DNA of 64,000 nucleotides from Alitta virens (Eukaryota > Annelida > Polychaeta > Phyllodocida > Nereididae), in assembly GCA_932294295.1 (NCBI GenBank), contig OW028584.1, positions 7,014,407 through 7,078,406 on the forward strand, given 5' to 3'. Positions 24,705-36,824 of the stretch are shown here, one piece after another. The notes below the pieces were generated by a model that saw only the letters and a program-made list of their open reading frames with translations, was not told the origin of the DNA and ran no database searches. The translations under genes were made by a program, and so were the position numbers. Numbering within the stretch: position 1 is the first letter of the stretch; every line of letters starts with the position of its first letter.

Positions 24705-25727
24705 ATTATCAAATTGGCTTGTGATTTAACTGATTGTCATCTGCGTTGTCGTGGTCATTTGCTGTCATTTTGATGACTCAGAATGTTTCATCAGTTTTAC
24801 CCAGATGGCAGCACCTGACAGCGGTAGCCACCTGGCGGATTTTCACGGCAAATGGGCGAAATTATGGCATGCGAGCGAACTCAAGTGCTCGATGTTGCGA
24901 TCAGATAATCGAGAATCGAAATTTTGAGATTTATGATACGGTTAATAATTGTTGATAATCGCCGAGCTCCAGTAATGATCAATCAAACTGATGAAGTGTT
25001 GAATGTTAGTGACATTGTCATATGATTGTGATGGTGTGTATTGTCTATGAGTGATTAAACTACCAAGGTATATATTTATCTGTTTAAATTGATAAGAATA
25101 CATATATATCAAATAATCATTAGATGTGGTGGTTTCAAGCATATATTGTGTGTCTATTTAACAAACTTAGATGGGAATAAGATGCAGACATTATTTAATC
25201 AGATAGGTGTACTTATAAACTTAGGTAGACTGTAGGTTGTAATATGTTATCTGCCAGAGACAGAAGGAGCGGAAAGCTTGGATTATATGCTGTCAACACT
25301 GTTGAATTGCCTGATGACGCTTTGTACTAATTCCGCTAGGGGCGCTCGTGGCTGTCTTGCTGTACAGTGGCGTCCTCTGGTGCAAAGAAACCGTAGCATA
25401 GCGCGTTTTGCCAGAGAGGAAGTAGTAGCATGTCGGTGTTGTTTAACGATTTGGAATCATTGACAGTTAGCGCTGAATTGGCAAGTACAACTATTTTAAT
25501 GCTCTAGAAATTGTATATATTTTTAAAATTAAAGATTTAGTGAAAGCTGATTGTTTTACAGCAAACAAAGATATTACAGCAAGGAAAGATTTGCGGCAGC
25601 TCCATAGAAATCACGTGACTGAAAGAGTTTGTGACGCTCCGAAATTTCTCAAAGACTAACCAACATTCAACCTCAATGATTCAAAAACAGATTTACACAC
25701 ATAATACCGGAAGGAGCATAAGCTCAT

Positions 25728-25754
25728 GAATTCGGCTGCTTCGCGGCCGAATTC
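25728..25754. repeat. Perfect hairpin with GAATTCGGC arms
   Basis: GAATTCGGC at 25728-25736 pairs with GCCGAATTC at 25746-25754 around a 9-base loop, with AGCTCAT copies just outside on both sides. Confidence 0.7.
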
Positions 25755-26203
25755 ATTCGCTTTCAGCTCATATGAATACTAGCCAGCTCATCCACTTACC
25801 TACTGGATATTGTATTTTTCACTGTCTATTTAATTGTCACATAGAAGGTAGGATCCATATCCTAAAATCTAACTGAACAAATAATTGTGTGAATTGTGTG
25901 TTCTTGATAGTCTGGTATATTGATAAGTTGTAATTTCTCAGAATATATTTCTAAACTTTCCATCATCTCTTTGTTATCCTTGTGTTGAATTATCCAGAAG
26001 AGTCACTGAGTATACCACAGTGGACTAAGAAACAGTAAAGGGCAGTACATCCCTCCAAAAAATATATAGAGAAATCAATAACTGGAAAAGTGAATATATT
26101 TCCATTGTGGTCAGGTCTAGGAAATTAGAACTGAGTTGGTAACTAATGATGAGTTGCAATTAAGTTATCAAACTAAATTTAAAGATTTTCCCAGCTCTGT
26201 GCG

Positions 26204-26575
26204 AAGTCTCATTAACCGAAGTGACCAGTCATTTATGCATCAGGCTTTTTTAGATCATTTGTGATGAATTATCATACATATTTTTGTAATGCGAGTATAG
26301 CAGCTATATCCCCCAAAATTTTTGTAATAACGGCACTCCAGAACCGATAAATTACCAACAAACCTCATATTATTTGGGTTCCTCTTTGCTAGTTTTGAGT
26401 AATTAATATGGCAGGAGCTGCAGCTGTGAAGTCCTATTAACCAAAGTGATCAGTCATTTATGCATTTTTGATGAATTATCAGAAATATATTCATAGTGTG
26501 AGAACAGCAGCTATCCTCCAAATTTAGTAATAACAGCACTCCAGATGTGAATTACCAGCTTCCTCGTAATTTCAC
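26204..26575 (+). repeat. Two-copy diverged tandem repeat, offset about 225 bp
   Basis: Blocks GTGACCAGTCATTTATGCAT, GATGAATTATCA, GCAGCTAT and GCACTCCAGA recur in order in 26204-26380 and 26426-26575. Confidence 0.7.
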
Positions 26576-27615
26576 GTATGACAGCTCCAGCCAAGCCCAT
26601 TTCAAATCCGCCCCATTTACTTAAATGTTAAGTTAAAGTGCTCTCTATATTGCTATTAGCAATTAAATCATAAACGCAGTCTGATCGTTTCAAAGTTGAG
26701 CCAATTCTAGTCAATTACACTTGAAGTCACCTGCTTGTAATCTCCCTAGACTGACTTTTGGTGTTTTGAAATTTAATGCAGTGCCTGCAAACTGCCAAAT
26801 AACATCAATAGCTTTTGCCCCTTAGCTTAATGTTGACGCCGACTGGAAAACATTTTGGGCAAATTTAAAAAGAAATTATGTTTTATACCGTCACTGAAAT
26901 GGTAATTTTTTGGAGCGTCCTGTTGAGAATACGCCGGTATTAGGCCTAAACAAAAATTAACTTTTGTGTCTGACTTTTAGCATACTCAAAACTAGTCTTC
27001 ACAACCATTAAAGGGGTCAAATTCAGCAGTACTTTTGGGTAGCTGCCAAGCTCTCATATTTTTTGCATTTCTCTCGTAAACGGTTTGACAGATCTTTACC
27101 TTTTGTGACAAGAAGATATATTTGCAATATATAAAACTGATCTGTGCACCTGTTAAATGGGCTTTATATTCGGATAGCCTTAGATTAAGTAATATATAAT
27201 AATTGAATTTTCAGAGATTTCACAATCTTCAGATAACCCTTTTTTAAAACAGATCTAATTCTTAATGTCCGTAATCTTGGATACAATTTTGTGTAAACTT
27301 CTTTTTCGATAGAGATGCTGTTCCGTGTTTATATACAGCTCATATTTAATTGTTATATTTCCATTACATTATTGCATGAATGACTTCACCATTTAGCTGA
27401 TCAATGAGAAACAAACTTTTCTTAAGGCAGGCGATTATTATGCAATGTCCATTGTCTGATAAAGTCATGAAACAATGGACAGACATCACAATCACTGGTG
27501 ATCGCACAATGCATAGGCCTACATATATATTTTGAACAGCTCAGTATCCTCAACTAGCTACAGAGGTGTGGAGGTAGGTAAAATATTTTATTTGAAGATT
27601 TCCAACTAATTTCTT

Positions 27616-28803
27616 TTAAAGGGGAACTAACACCTTCAGCACTTTACCTGTCAGAAGTTAGCTTGGGTCCATAGAAACAATTCCATGCTATTCAAAACTT
27701 GTATATATGCCCTGGTAAAGTAATATCCTGCATTTATTAGCCCCGTGTTGTGAACTACGGAGGCCGCCATTTTCGACTATCCCGGGTGTTTTGCTATTGC
27801 CGGAAATACGTCACTGTTGTACTATGAATACCACAGACAATATAAGTTGGTCCCCTCCTCCAGTGTAGGAGACTGTGGTTCCAGTGCTTAGTGCAATCCA
27901 ACTGCTTGACTATAGGTGAGCAGTGTCAACAACAGACAAAAGGTGTTAATTGCAATTGAAATAAGAGCATGTTTTACATTGTTCTGTTCTGACTAAGTGT
28001 CAAGTAAATTGCCATTGAACAATTTGAGACTATGCAATTAGTGCTTTTGAGATATATCTTATCATTGCTTATCTTTTATGATTGTTTTCACCTATACATG
28101 TTAATATATATAGATTTATTAATTTTCATAGAACATAATAAAATGAGAGTAAAAAACAATAAAATCATTAAAAAGTATAAAATAGTAATAGCTGTGAGTA
28201 AAAAATATCAATTTTACTTAGTGCAAAGAAACTCTAATAATTCATACACCTCATCAGCATTTAGTAGCCAAGGCACAACCATCTATCTATCCATCTATCT
28301 ATGCACTTGTTGACAGAACAATGTCAAACAAATAAAATTCATTTATTAGGCCTACTTAAGGTGATGGTTTATAAAATTGGAGCATGCAGTTCTGCAAATG
28401 ATACGTTTTATGATAAATTTTTATATTTATTTATGACAACTTATCTTTACATGTGTAATGTAAGCAGGGTTATTTGCATCTACTTGCAGTGAGCAAATAT
28501 ACATGAATATGACATACAAACGGTTCATTGCAATCAGGATGTAGTGTATGTTTTTATTGAAATGGATTGCAATCTATCAATGTGATGGACATCATGGTAC
28601 ATAAGTGACATCACCAGCCATGGTGCCGTGTGCAATAATGGCGGCCCCCAGCGATGTGGCTGATGGTGCTAACTTCACTTTTAATTGGCTCCAAATCATA
28701 CTAAAATTGGACTTTTAGTCACTTGCATTTACGGCATTGTGTTCTTTGTCATCTAATTGAACTTTTAAAATTAACATGCAAATCTCCTTTAGTTCCCCTT
28801 TAA
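27616..28803. mobile_element. Non-autonomous element with TTAA flanks and long inverted ends
   Basis: TTAAAGGGGAACTAA at 27616-27630 is exactly mirrored at 28789-28803. Homology between the halves extends inward about 200 bases (GGCCGCCATT near 27769 against AATGGCGGCC near 28637, and GTCACT with GTAC nearby). Read as AGGGGAACTAA ends, each side is flanked by TTAA, the target used by piggyBac-type elements. The interior has no transposase. Confidence 0.6.
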
Positions 28804-28959
28804 CAAGTTTATGAATACAAATCACTTTATTGCAATCAGTATTTAATTGAAGTAAATTCTCAGTAATTGATGGAAGTACAATTAACAGCTGTGTTATCTG
28901 TTCCGGTTGGTCTTTAAATTGCAATGAATGAAATGGATTATAAACTGTACCAGAGTTTA

Positions 28960-29184
28960 GAGTTGAGTTGTAGGGCTGACATGCCTTGTACATAAGTGAC
29001 GTCACGGCTTTGCGTGCCGTGCACAATAATGGCGGCCCCCAGCGTTGTGCAAATTGCATTCTTGTATAAGCTAAAAATCACACTAAACTCATCTTTTGAA
29101 CACATTTTTTCACTGCAATAGATTTTTTAATACCTAATTGATCTTTTAAAATTAACATACTAATTTCCTTTAGTTCCCCTTTAA
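28960..29184. repeat. Extra right-hand half of the TTAA-flanked element
   Basis: The segment from GTACATAAGTGACGTCAC through AATGGCGGCCCCCAGCG to TTAGTTCCCCTTTAA (29170-29184) repeats the right half at about 28590-28803. Either a partial tandem duplication or a second insertion cut short. Confidence 0.6.
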
Positions 29185-29920
29185 TAATTATTTTCAGATA
29201 ATAAAATAACATTAGATAAGATCTATACTAAAGGCTAATTGTAATTATCAATTGTCATTTTACAATTTTCAACATATTTATTTTTTTAAGATGAAGAGAA
29301 CCTAAAGCCGGGCTCACACTTTGCGATTTTGTCGGCCGATCAGGGGCTGGCGATTTTTGCATCGATCTGTCACACAGTCGCGTGACCTCTCACACTACGC
29401 GATTTTTCCCGCCAATTTTGCAACGTTGCAGATGAGTGCTTAAGGGGGGTAATAAATGCTGGATTTCTTATGAATATTAATAATCAGTGTTTTACCTGAC
29501 ATACATTAAAAATTACAACAATAAAAGATATTAGCATGCTGGGCATAAAATGTTTGCATATGCCTTCACTCTGAGTTTTTGGCATTGTGCCAGCGTAATA
29601 ATACAGTTGGATCTCTAGCTTAGACCACACTACATCTAATACTTGGTTTTACCGGTAAAAAAAAGAAAATGTTGAGTGGATCATACACTTTATTGGCTAA
29701 TGTGTTGAGTGGGTGAGGCATTACCAATTTTCTCTTTTAATTTGATTGGTTATTAGGCATATTATGTCCGTGAAACTATTTTATTTTACTGAATCTACAT
29801 AGTAACAAAATTGAGTGTTACTACACAAAGTAGCAAAGAAATTATAGCCTAGACATAAACAATGTCTGGAAATTTTTGCAGTCCTTTGCATTTGACTTTC
29901 AAGATTCTCATATAAATTTA

Positions 29921-30050
29921 CAGGGGCCGATCCAGGGGGGGAGCCCTCCTTTTGTGAAAAAAAAGGGAGAAAAGGTAAAAAAAAAAAGGCGCTAGCAAAT
30001 CAATTATCCACGCCCCCCCCCCCTTTCACCAATTTCTGTATCCGCCCCTG
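29921..30050. mobile_element. Small hAT-like MITE with CAGGGGC ends
   Basis: CAGGGGCCGATCCA at 29921 and the reverse complement of CAGGGGCGGATACA ending at 30050 match at 12 of 14 positions. Inside are A, G and C runs only. No matching 8 bp duplication was found, so this copy is old or rearranged. Confidence 0.55.
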
Positions 30051-30223
30051 ATTTATTAATAATAATCACACATTTACGGAAGGATATCAGTTCAGTCATA
30101 TAGTGGAAAATATCTAGCAGAATTTAGAAATCATCTTCAAATGATAGCAACCATAAAAAACATTATACCAAAACAGCATGGATGATAATTACCAAAATAG
30201 ACATGTTTTGATATTATAATATA

Positions 30224-30256
30224 CCAGCTTAATTAGGCTCCCTATCGGGAGCCTAA
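30224..30256 (-). repeat. Helitron 3' terminus: hairpin plus CTGG
   Basis: Minus strand: the perfect stem TTAGGCTCCC / GGGAGCCTAA around GATA (30256-30233), five bases, then CTGG (30227-30224) followed by host T. Hairpin, CTRR and an adjoining T are the canonical Helitron end. Confidence 0.8.
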
Positions 30257-30902
30257 ATAAGCTTTGATCAGGCCTACGGCCCCTCTGGGTCGAGCATGAT
30301 AGGATTAAACAATTTTTTTTCACAAATTTGTGAACAAAACCAAAGATTGAAATAAAAACACCGAAATATTTGAATTCAATTGAACTTTTATAGATATAGA
30401 TTAAAGAGCCTCATGAAACACAACATTCCTTGTGTGTCTATTTTGACAAAGAACAGCCAATTTTTTGGCAGACCCTACTCTTGAAAGACCAACATACAGT
30501 TGTTCATGAGTAAATGGTGGGGTGCTGAGGTTAAGACCAACATTCTCAAAGGTCTGGCCCTGACTTTCGTTTATAGTCATTGCAAAACATACAGCAACAG
30601 GAAACTGCAGTCGCTTGAACTGGAATGGTAATGTATTGGACTCATTGGAGATTATTGGTATTCGAGGTATCATAACCAACTCATTCTTGTATGGTCCCGT
30701 GGAGATCTCTTGCCTCAATGATATTTGGCTTAAGTCTCTTGATAATACATCGGGTTCCATTTGTTATTCGAGGTTGATCCAGGCTTCTGAGAATCATGAT
30801 CAGGGTTCCTTCTTTCAGTTCTAGGGTGTGATGTGGCATGCCAGGCACTCGCAGAGTGTTCAGGTACTCCACTGGTAAATGCACCTGTTGATAAAAATAC
30901 AC
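30224..30902 (-). pseudogene. Helitron helicase, C-terminal remnant
   Basis: On the minus strand, 30902-30700 reads LPVEYLNTL, PGMPHHTLELKEG, RITNGTRCIIKRL, and 30730-30401 reads IPRIPII, FQFKRLQFPVAVCFAMTINE, SQGQTF, GLNLSTPPFTHEQLYVGLSR, NVVFHEAL. These are the last helicase motifs of the Helitron Rep/Hel protein, which unwinds DNA during rolling-circle transposition. The two parts are in different frames, separated by a one-base indel near 30704. The upstream part (Rep domain and early helicase motifs) is missing; what remains begins right after a possible splice acceptor (tttttatcaacag). The element's 3' end follows 145 bases downstream. Confidence 0.85.
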
Positions 30903-30953
30903 ATACTAATGTATTTTTTGATCTAACCAGTGGGACATTTTTGTATATGTTTA

Positions 30954-31560
30954 CATTGCATACTGTATCACAAAATTATTGGGAAGTGCCCCCCCCCCCC
31001 CTTCTCAGAATAATAGTAATTTTACAATTTAAAATGATTTGGATTGTTAAATTTTTTTTAAGTGAATTATTCGGACAATTTTGTAATTATGTACATCACA
31101 TACTGTATCACAAAATTATTGAGAAGTGCCCCCCCCCCCCCCTTCTCAGAATAATAGTAATTTTAAAATTAAAATGATTTGGATTGTTTTATTTAAGTAA
31201 ATTATTCGTATTTGTGAACAATTTTGTAATTGTGTACATCACATACGGTATCACAAAATTATTGGGAAGTGCCCCCCCCCCCCTCTTCTCAGAATAATAG
31301 TAATTTTACAAATTAAAATGATTTGGATTGTTAAATTTTTTAAGTGAATTATTCGGACAATTTTGTAATTATGTACATCACATACTGTATCACAAAATTA
31401 TTGAGAAGTGTCCCCCCCCCCCCCTTCTCAGAATAATAGTAATTTTAAAATTAAAATGATTTGGATTGTTTTATTTAAGTAAATTATTCGTATTTGTGAA
31501 CAATTTTGTAATTGTGTACATCACATACGGCATCACAAAATTATTCAGCAACTCCCCTTT
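30954..31560 (+). repeat. Higher-order tandem repeat, about 140 bp units in ABAB order
   Basis: Unit starts (CATACTG or CATACGG, then ATCACAAAATTATT) lie at 30958, 31098, 31242, 31381 and 31523. Units alternate: type A has GGGAAGTG and GTGAATTATTCGGAC, type B has GAGAAGTG and GTAAATTATTCGTATTTG. Each full unit has a C run of 11-14 before TTCTCAGAATAATAG. The array thus grew as a dimer of about 280 bp. Confidence 0.85.
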
Positions 31561-34500
31561 TACATGTAACTCAAATTTTGGATCTGCAAATTAAACAGTA
31601 AAATAGCAATCCGGAGCTTAAATGGCTGTGTATCAATAAATTGGAAGAACAGTTGAGTAATTTCGACCAAACTAAATTGATTTGGATTGATATTTGTATA
31701 TTATTTGGTGTATTTACTAAAATAATTGCAGACGAAATACTTGCAGACGAAACTTTAGCAGATGACAAAATGTTTCCTCAAACGGTAGATGGCAGCAGTG
31801 ATCGTGTTGTAAATCAACAGAGGGCGTCGATGCGGGGCACAACTGGGTCAAGTGCCATATAAACAAACAAACGAACATGCTGACTTAAAAAGTATGAAAA
31901 AGTTGTCAAAAACTATTAAAAAAAATTGATTAGGACAGGATTCAGGCGGGCAGGACAGAGTGAAGTGAATACTTGAAGGTACTGTGAAGAAAAAATTGGA
32001 TATTCTGGGGTGTTTGTTTAAATTGCCGAAAACGTGGACAAACAGACGCAACGATTTTGTAGATCATATATAGATAAGGCCTATGATCAGAAAAAAAAGT
32101 GACCTGTATATTATGTGCAGTGCAATATACCTAAAAAATGATTATGGGGGGGGGGGGGGGGGCAGCAATGTGTCCTTTAAGCAAAGTACTATACACTTAT
32201 GTTAAAATTGTTTGGAAGTTAATGCTTAATTTTCACTGTTTTCATATGGTTTACATAGACTCCTGATTATAATTAATATCAAAATGTTTTCATGCTTATG
32301 AATGACATGATGTATGTTACCAACATTTGGCATGCCCTACCATGTTGTGTATTTATTGTCTACATTGATAAAGTAATTTTTTTTTTTTTTTTTTTTTGGG
32401 GGGGGGGGGGGCATTTGAGCTTACTATTTCACGAAATGATAAAATTTGATTGACAGGTGAAGGCTGTAAAACCGTGTGCAAAAATAATCCAACAAAAAAA
32501 TATGAAGACTGCAGCATGGCCCTCAGTAGTCAGACAGTTGCAGACAAAATCCTTTCATGTTTTATAATATTATTCACACTCAGGTTATTATACTTGACAT
32601 CAAGGCAAGTAAAAAAAAACCACTCACCTATGATGTGAATGTGTTAAATGTTTGGGAATCCAAGCCGTATCATTTTATCATTATGCCTGCCTCTGGCAGA
32701 TGGTCATATAGGCCGAGTAAACTTCAGGGTTCAGTGGAAAGATTAGAATAGTTATGCAGGAAACATTTCAAAGGGTAAGCGGAAAACTTAAAATTATTTA
32801 TAAATATACTGGATTTCAATTAGACTATTTTCCTTGATGAATACATAAGAAATGCAAACCTCACAATTATGACCTTGGTTAGAATAGACATACTAATAGT
32901 GAGGTCTTAATAAATAAAGACAGTGCTCAGGAATATGCTGTATTTCTATTATTAACACTATTTAACAATAATTTAATTTCTTCCTTCTAGACACCTGGAA
33001 TTCATCATTATTTTACTGTATAGCAATAACATGACATTTAGTTTGCACTTCAGTGAGAAGCACTTTTTGGCTTGGTCTTAATCTTTGGCCTTGGCCTATA
33101 TTCAGAAACTGCGCATTTTTTGCCTTGGCCTTCTCACCTGACTTTTTTAACTAAAGACATTCATCTTTAACTCACCTGAAGATGTTGGAGGAGTGCAAAA
33201 CTTCAACTGGCAATTACTTGGCATACGTGATAGAACAATGCGGTATTTTCTAAATAGTTCATTTGTAACTATCTTATCAATTATCAATTTAAAACAACAC
33301 AATGAAAAAAATACACTAATACCTAATTTATTGAGAAAGAAATACTGATGACAACCCTAAGGTTTATGTCACTGAATCTACAATTTGCAAATTATATTTA
33401 AGGTACAAGAATAAAACCACTGTTGTCAGCTGGTATGTTAGGTTGTGCTGACTGACTGACAGACAGACTGACATGACTGAACTGACTGACTGAACGGATG
33501 AGCTTAACTGACAGACAGAATTGACTGAGTTCAACTGACTGATTTAACTGACTGAACTGACTGAATTAACCTGACTTGGCTGTACTGACTGATTTGGCTG
33601 AACTGACTGACTTTGCTGAACTGACAGACTACTGTAGAAGTAGTTACGTATATGTAATAAAGAAAAGAAAAAAAAGAAGGAAATAAAAGAAAGAAAACAA
33701 AACAAAGGAGTCATTGACATTATGGACCTTGACTTAGCAAGAATTCCCCCTGCATGGTTTTGATTTTACCTGCAGCTGATGCAAGAAAAGGCATCCTCCT
33801 ACAAACCATTATCTTAAAAATTCAAATTTGAGCAAATCTGACAAACTAAGAAAACCCACAAGGCAAAATCCATTGGCTTTCTTAACGACCAAACTTTCAG
33901 AGGGTATACCATTAATCAATCACCTGTTAATTGAATTGATTTCATTTTGTGGGTATGTCAACACAAAATTGTATTGGGTGGGATAGTTCACAGGGACTGG
34001 CTGAATAGCGGCCAAGATAGGTTTCTGTGAGGTATCAAGTGTGATTTGCGATTAGCAGTTTGGTATAAACTGCCTAATATTATAATTCAAGAAGACAATT
34101 ATGCATAGTTTTTATAAAAATATGGCCAATTTTTTAATTTGTCTAACCTACTTTTTTTTTAAAGCTCAGTGCAGTTGAATTCCATATTTAAAAAATCCTG
34201 GCTTTTTTCAAATTTTTTTGTCAATTGTCTTTCATGTTTTACTTGACCTTTGTTACAGAATAAAAAAACCATTTTATTTGAAGTGGTTCACATATCAATA
34301 TGTATAATTTTTTATTAAGTTATACTGTATTATGCTGAGGTAGGTTACGGACCATGAAACTGACCATACTTGTAAGAAATTTCACACCCAGTTAATAAAA
34401 AAAGATATCTGGTGTTTTGTGAAGAATGCCAGCAGCACTAGGCCTACAATGTAAACACCTTAATATATTATTATGGCTATACCATGGATCAGCTCAAAAT

Positions 34501-36738
34501 AGACAGAATCAAATATAATCAAACCCCAACTTGTTAGGTGATGAAAATAGGCTATTATTGCAATTTTAGTAAGTTGGCTTATTTGTATATTGGTATCCAA
34601 AGTACTAAATAATATACAAATCAACAACTGTCAAAAGTTCATTAAACCCAACAAAATTGATCTGTCAATCATCTACAGCTACTTTTTTTTATAATAGGTC
34701 TAGGCATGGTTTGCATTATTAGATGCTTGGCAAACAATTACACAATTACAGTTAACAGTTGTTACCATTAGTTGGTGTTTTGACTGTGCCGCTCACATTG
34801 CATAATCATTTCAATGTCGGTATGTCACTGCAGGGGGCGGAGCTTAAGTTTGATTGACATCGCTGTTTATTCATTAATCACGTGGGTTGTTTAACTCAGT
34901 ACATTTGAGGTCAAGATCGCAAATTATGTCAGACAATAACTTTACATTCAATTAAATTAATTGATATTGAATTTATTTTTATTGGATTAATTGCAAAGCT
35001 CCACTTCTAGAAATGATAAAAATATGCAGTTTTAATTTCTGCTGAAAGCAAAATCAGATAGATCTATGATGTATTTTCTGTGTGGACTTCAATCTGGTTG
35101 TACTAGTCAGAGCTAGAATTTTGTCAAATATAAATATGTTTACTAAAGTGAACATTAGAAGCATGACCTTTGACCAAATTGCCCCTCCCCCCCCCCAATC
35201 AAATTTTTCCCCAGGCTACAATTGAGACATTAAAACAAAAAGTAATGCTGTAATGAATGGGTAAATTGATTATATAATAGTTATGCACAAAACATCATTT
35301 CAAAGGGTTTGCAGAAAACTGCATATTTTTATTATTGCTAGTAGTGGAGGTATGTTATTTCCACTTTTTCTCTGATTATCATTATAATAAATATAAGAAA
35401 TGCAGGTGAAAGGTCAAGTCAAGTGCAGTTCCTGCAAAATGTTCAGACATTGTTTATGTCTGGGCCATTATTTCTTGCAACATTGTGTATTGTTGCTACT
35501 TTTTGGTTACATGGTAATTCAACTATCGCACTAACAATTGTTACATAATCTGTCAATCATTGACCTATCAACCAATCAAATTAAAGAAAACTGCAATGCC
35601 CCTCCCACTCAACACATTGGCCAATTGAATAGGGACATGTGTTTGTCGGCCGATTTTTGACATGGCAGACTTTCAACTGAACCTTTTTTTTTTCTTTTTT
35701 TATATATATAAAATATAATATGGGGTTTGCAGAAAGTAAATTTTTGATATATATTTTTTAATTTGGTCATACATGTAGTATACTCAAACAAAAGCTCTAA
35801 TAAAAGACAAAAATTTCCACAGGAGATCAGTTTTTCACTCCAGTAATGATACAATTAGGCCTACAAAATAATATTTAAAATTTGATTTCATCAATAAATT
35901 TATGGAAGTGAAACAATAAGTAGGCACAATTTTTAACGAAGCAATAATTATTATTTCATACCACTGAAGAGTAAATGGGCCTAAATAAAATAGAAACGAA
36001 TGCTAAGACTTGAATTCATATGGACGGTTGGCTTTTTTCATCAAGCGGAGAACTGTCTTATTAGAGCCTGCTCTGTCAGAAAAAATAAATAAATAAAAAG
36101 GCACTGCATCTACAATTAGTCTAATTAATCAATATTAGTCACTTAGTCAGATTGAGTCAGACTAGAGACGGCCTGAGCTCTCAGGCAAACTTTTGAATTT
36201 TAAAATTCGGATGAAAAATGATGAAGTTATCAAAGAAAATGATACAATGAATCAAGAACAATGTAATCCGCACATTAGCACCTAATTCACCTTGAACACA
36301 AATAGGCAGTTTATTTTTAGCCCCTGCGGGAAGTTAATGTAACAAGCCAAACAATCTATATGAAGATTTATACTATGACAGACAACTGCGTAAAAATGCT
36401 AAATAACCTAGTTTACAAAAGATATGAAATTGAGCATTTATTCAAGTTAAACCCAACGTCGAAGGCCGAGTTGTACAAGTCATTTGAAGGTGTACATGAA
36501 TCCTCATGTCTCACAATTTTTACAACCAGTGAACCCAAAATTTCTATAAGTCAAAGTATGAGCCTTTTCTGTGTTATCAGGCTCATAAAATTATTCAATG
36601 AGACATGAAGATTTGTAGAACTCACCAGTGAAGTGTATACCGTGGTACAAATCTTCATGTACAACGGTAAGCCACTGTACATGAGCTACGATGTGGGATT
36701 GTTAGGCAGTCAGAAAGTGGGCATGGGCTAAAGCATCA
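31561..36738. other. Intergenic, no gene recognised
   Basis: AT-rich with G runs near 32145 and 32397 and a C run near 35190. Open frames (31641-31862, 32450-32751, 35609-35854, 36360-36608) show no motif. Confidence 0.4.
33445..33632 (+). repeat. ACTG tetranucleotide microsatellite, interrupted
   Basis: Repeated GACTGACTGA and ACAGACAG runs with AACTGACTGA variants across about 190 bp. Confidence 0.85.
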
Positions 36739-36824
36739 AGCACCTGATTGGCCTAATGGTTACAGTACTTGACTGTGAATCCACAGGCTTATCAGGATGC
36801 GTGTTCGAATCCCGCTCGGGTGCT
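36739..36824 (+). repeat. tRNA-like sequence (SINE head or pseudo-tRNA)
   Basis: AGCACCT at the start pairs with GGGTGCT at the end; TGGCCTAATGG fits an A box and GTGTTCGAATCCC a B box. The anticodon stem pairs poorly and the length of 86 bases is odd, so a functional tRNA is unlikely. Confidence 0.5.

Larger units (their letters stand above)
24705..27615. other. Intergenic, repeats only
   Basis: No gene recognised. The open frame at 25278-25463 lies in a locally CpG-richer patch without motif. Confidence 0.4.

Noticed and set aside
36739..36824. Functional tRNA gene
   Set aside because: The acceptor and T arms are plausible but the anticodon stem does not pair and the length is odd.
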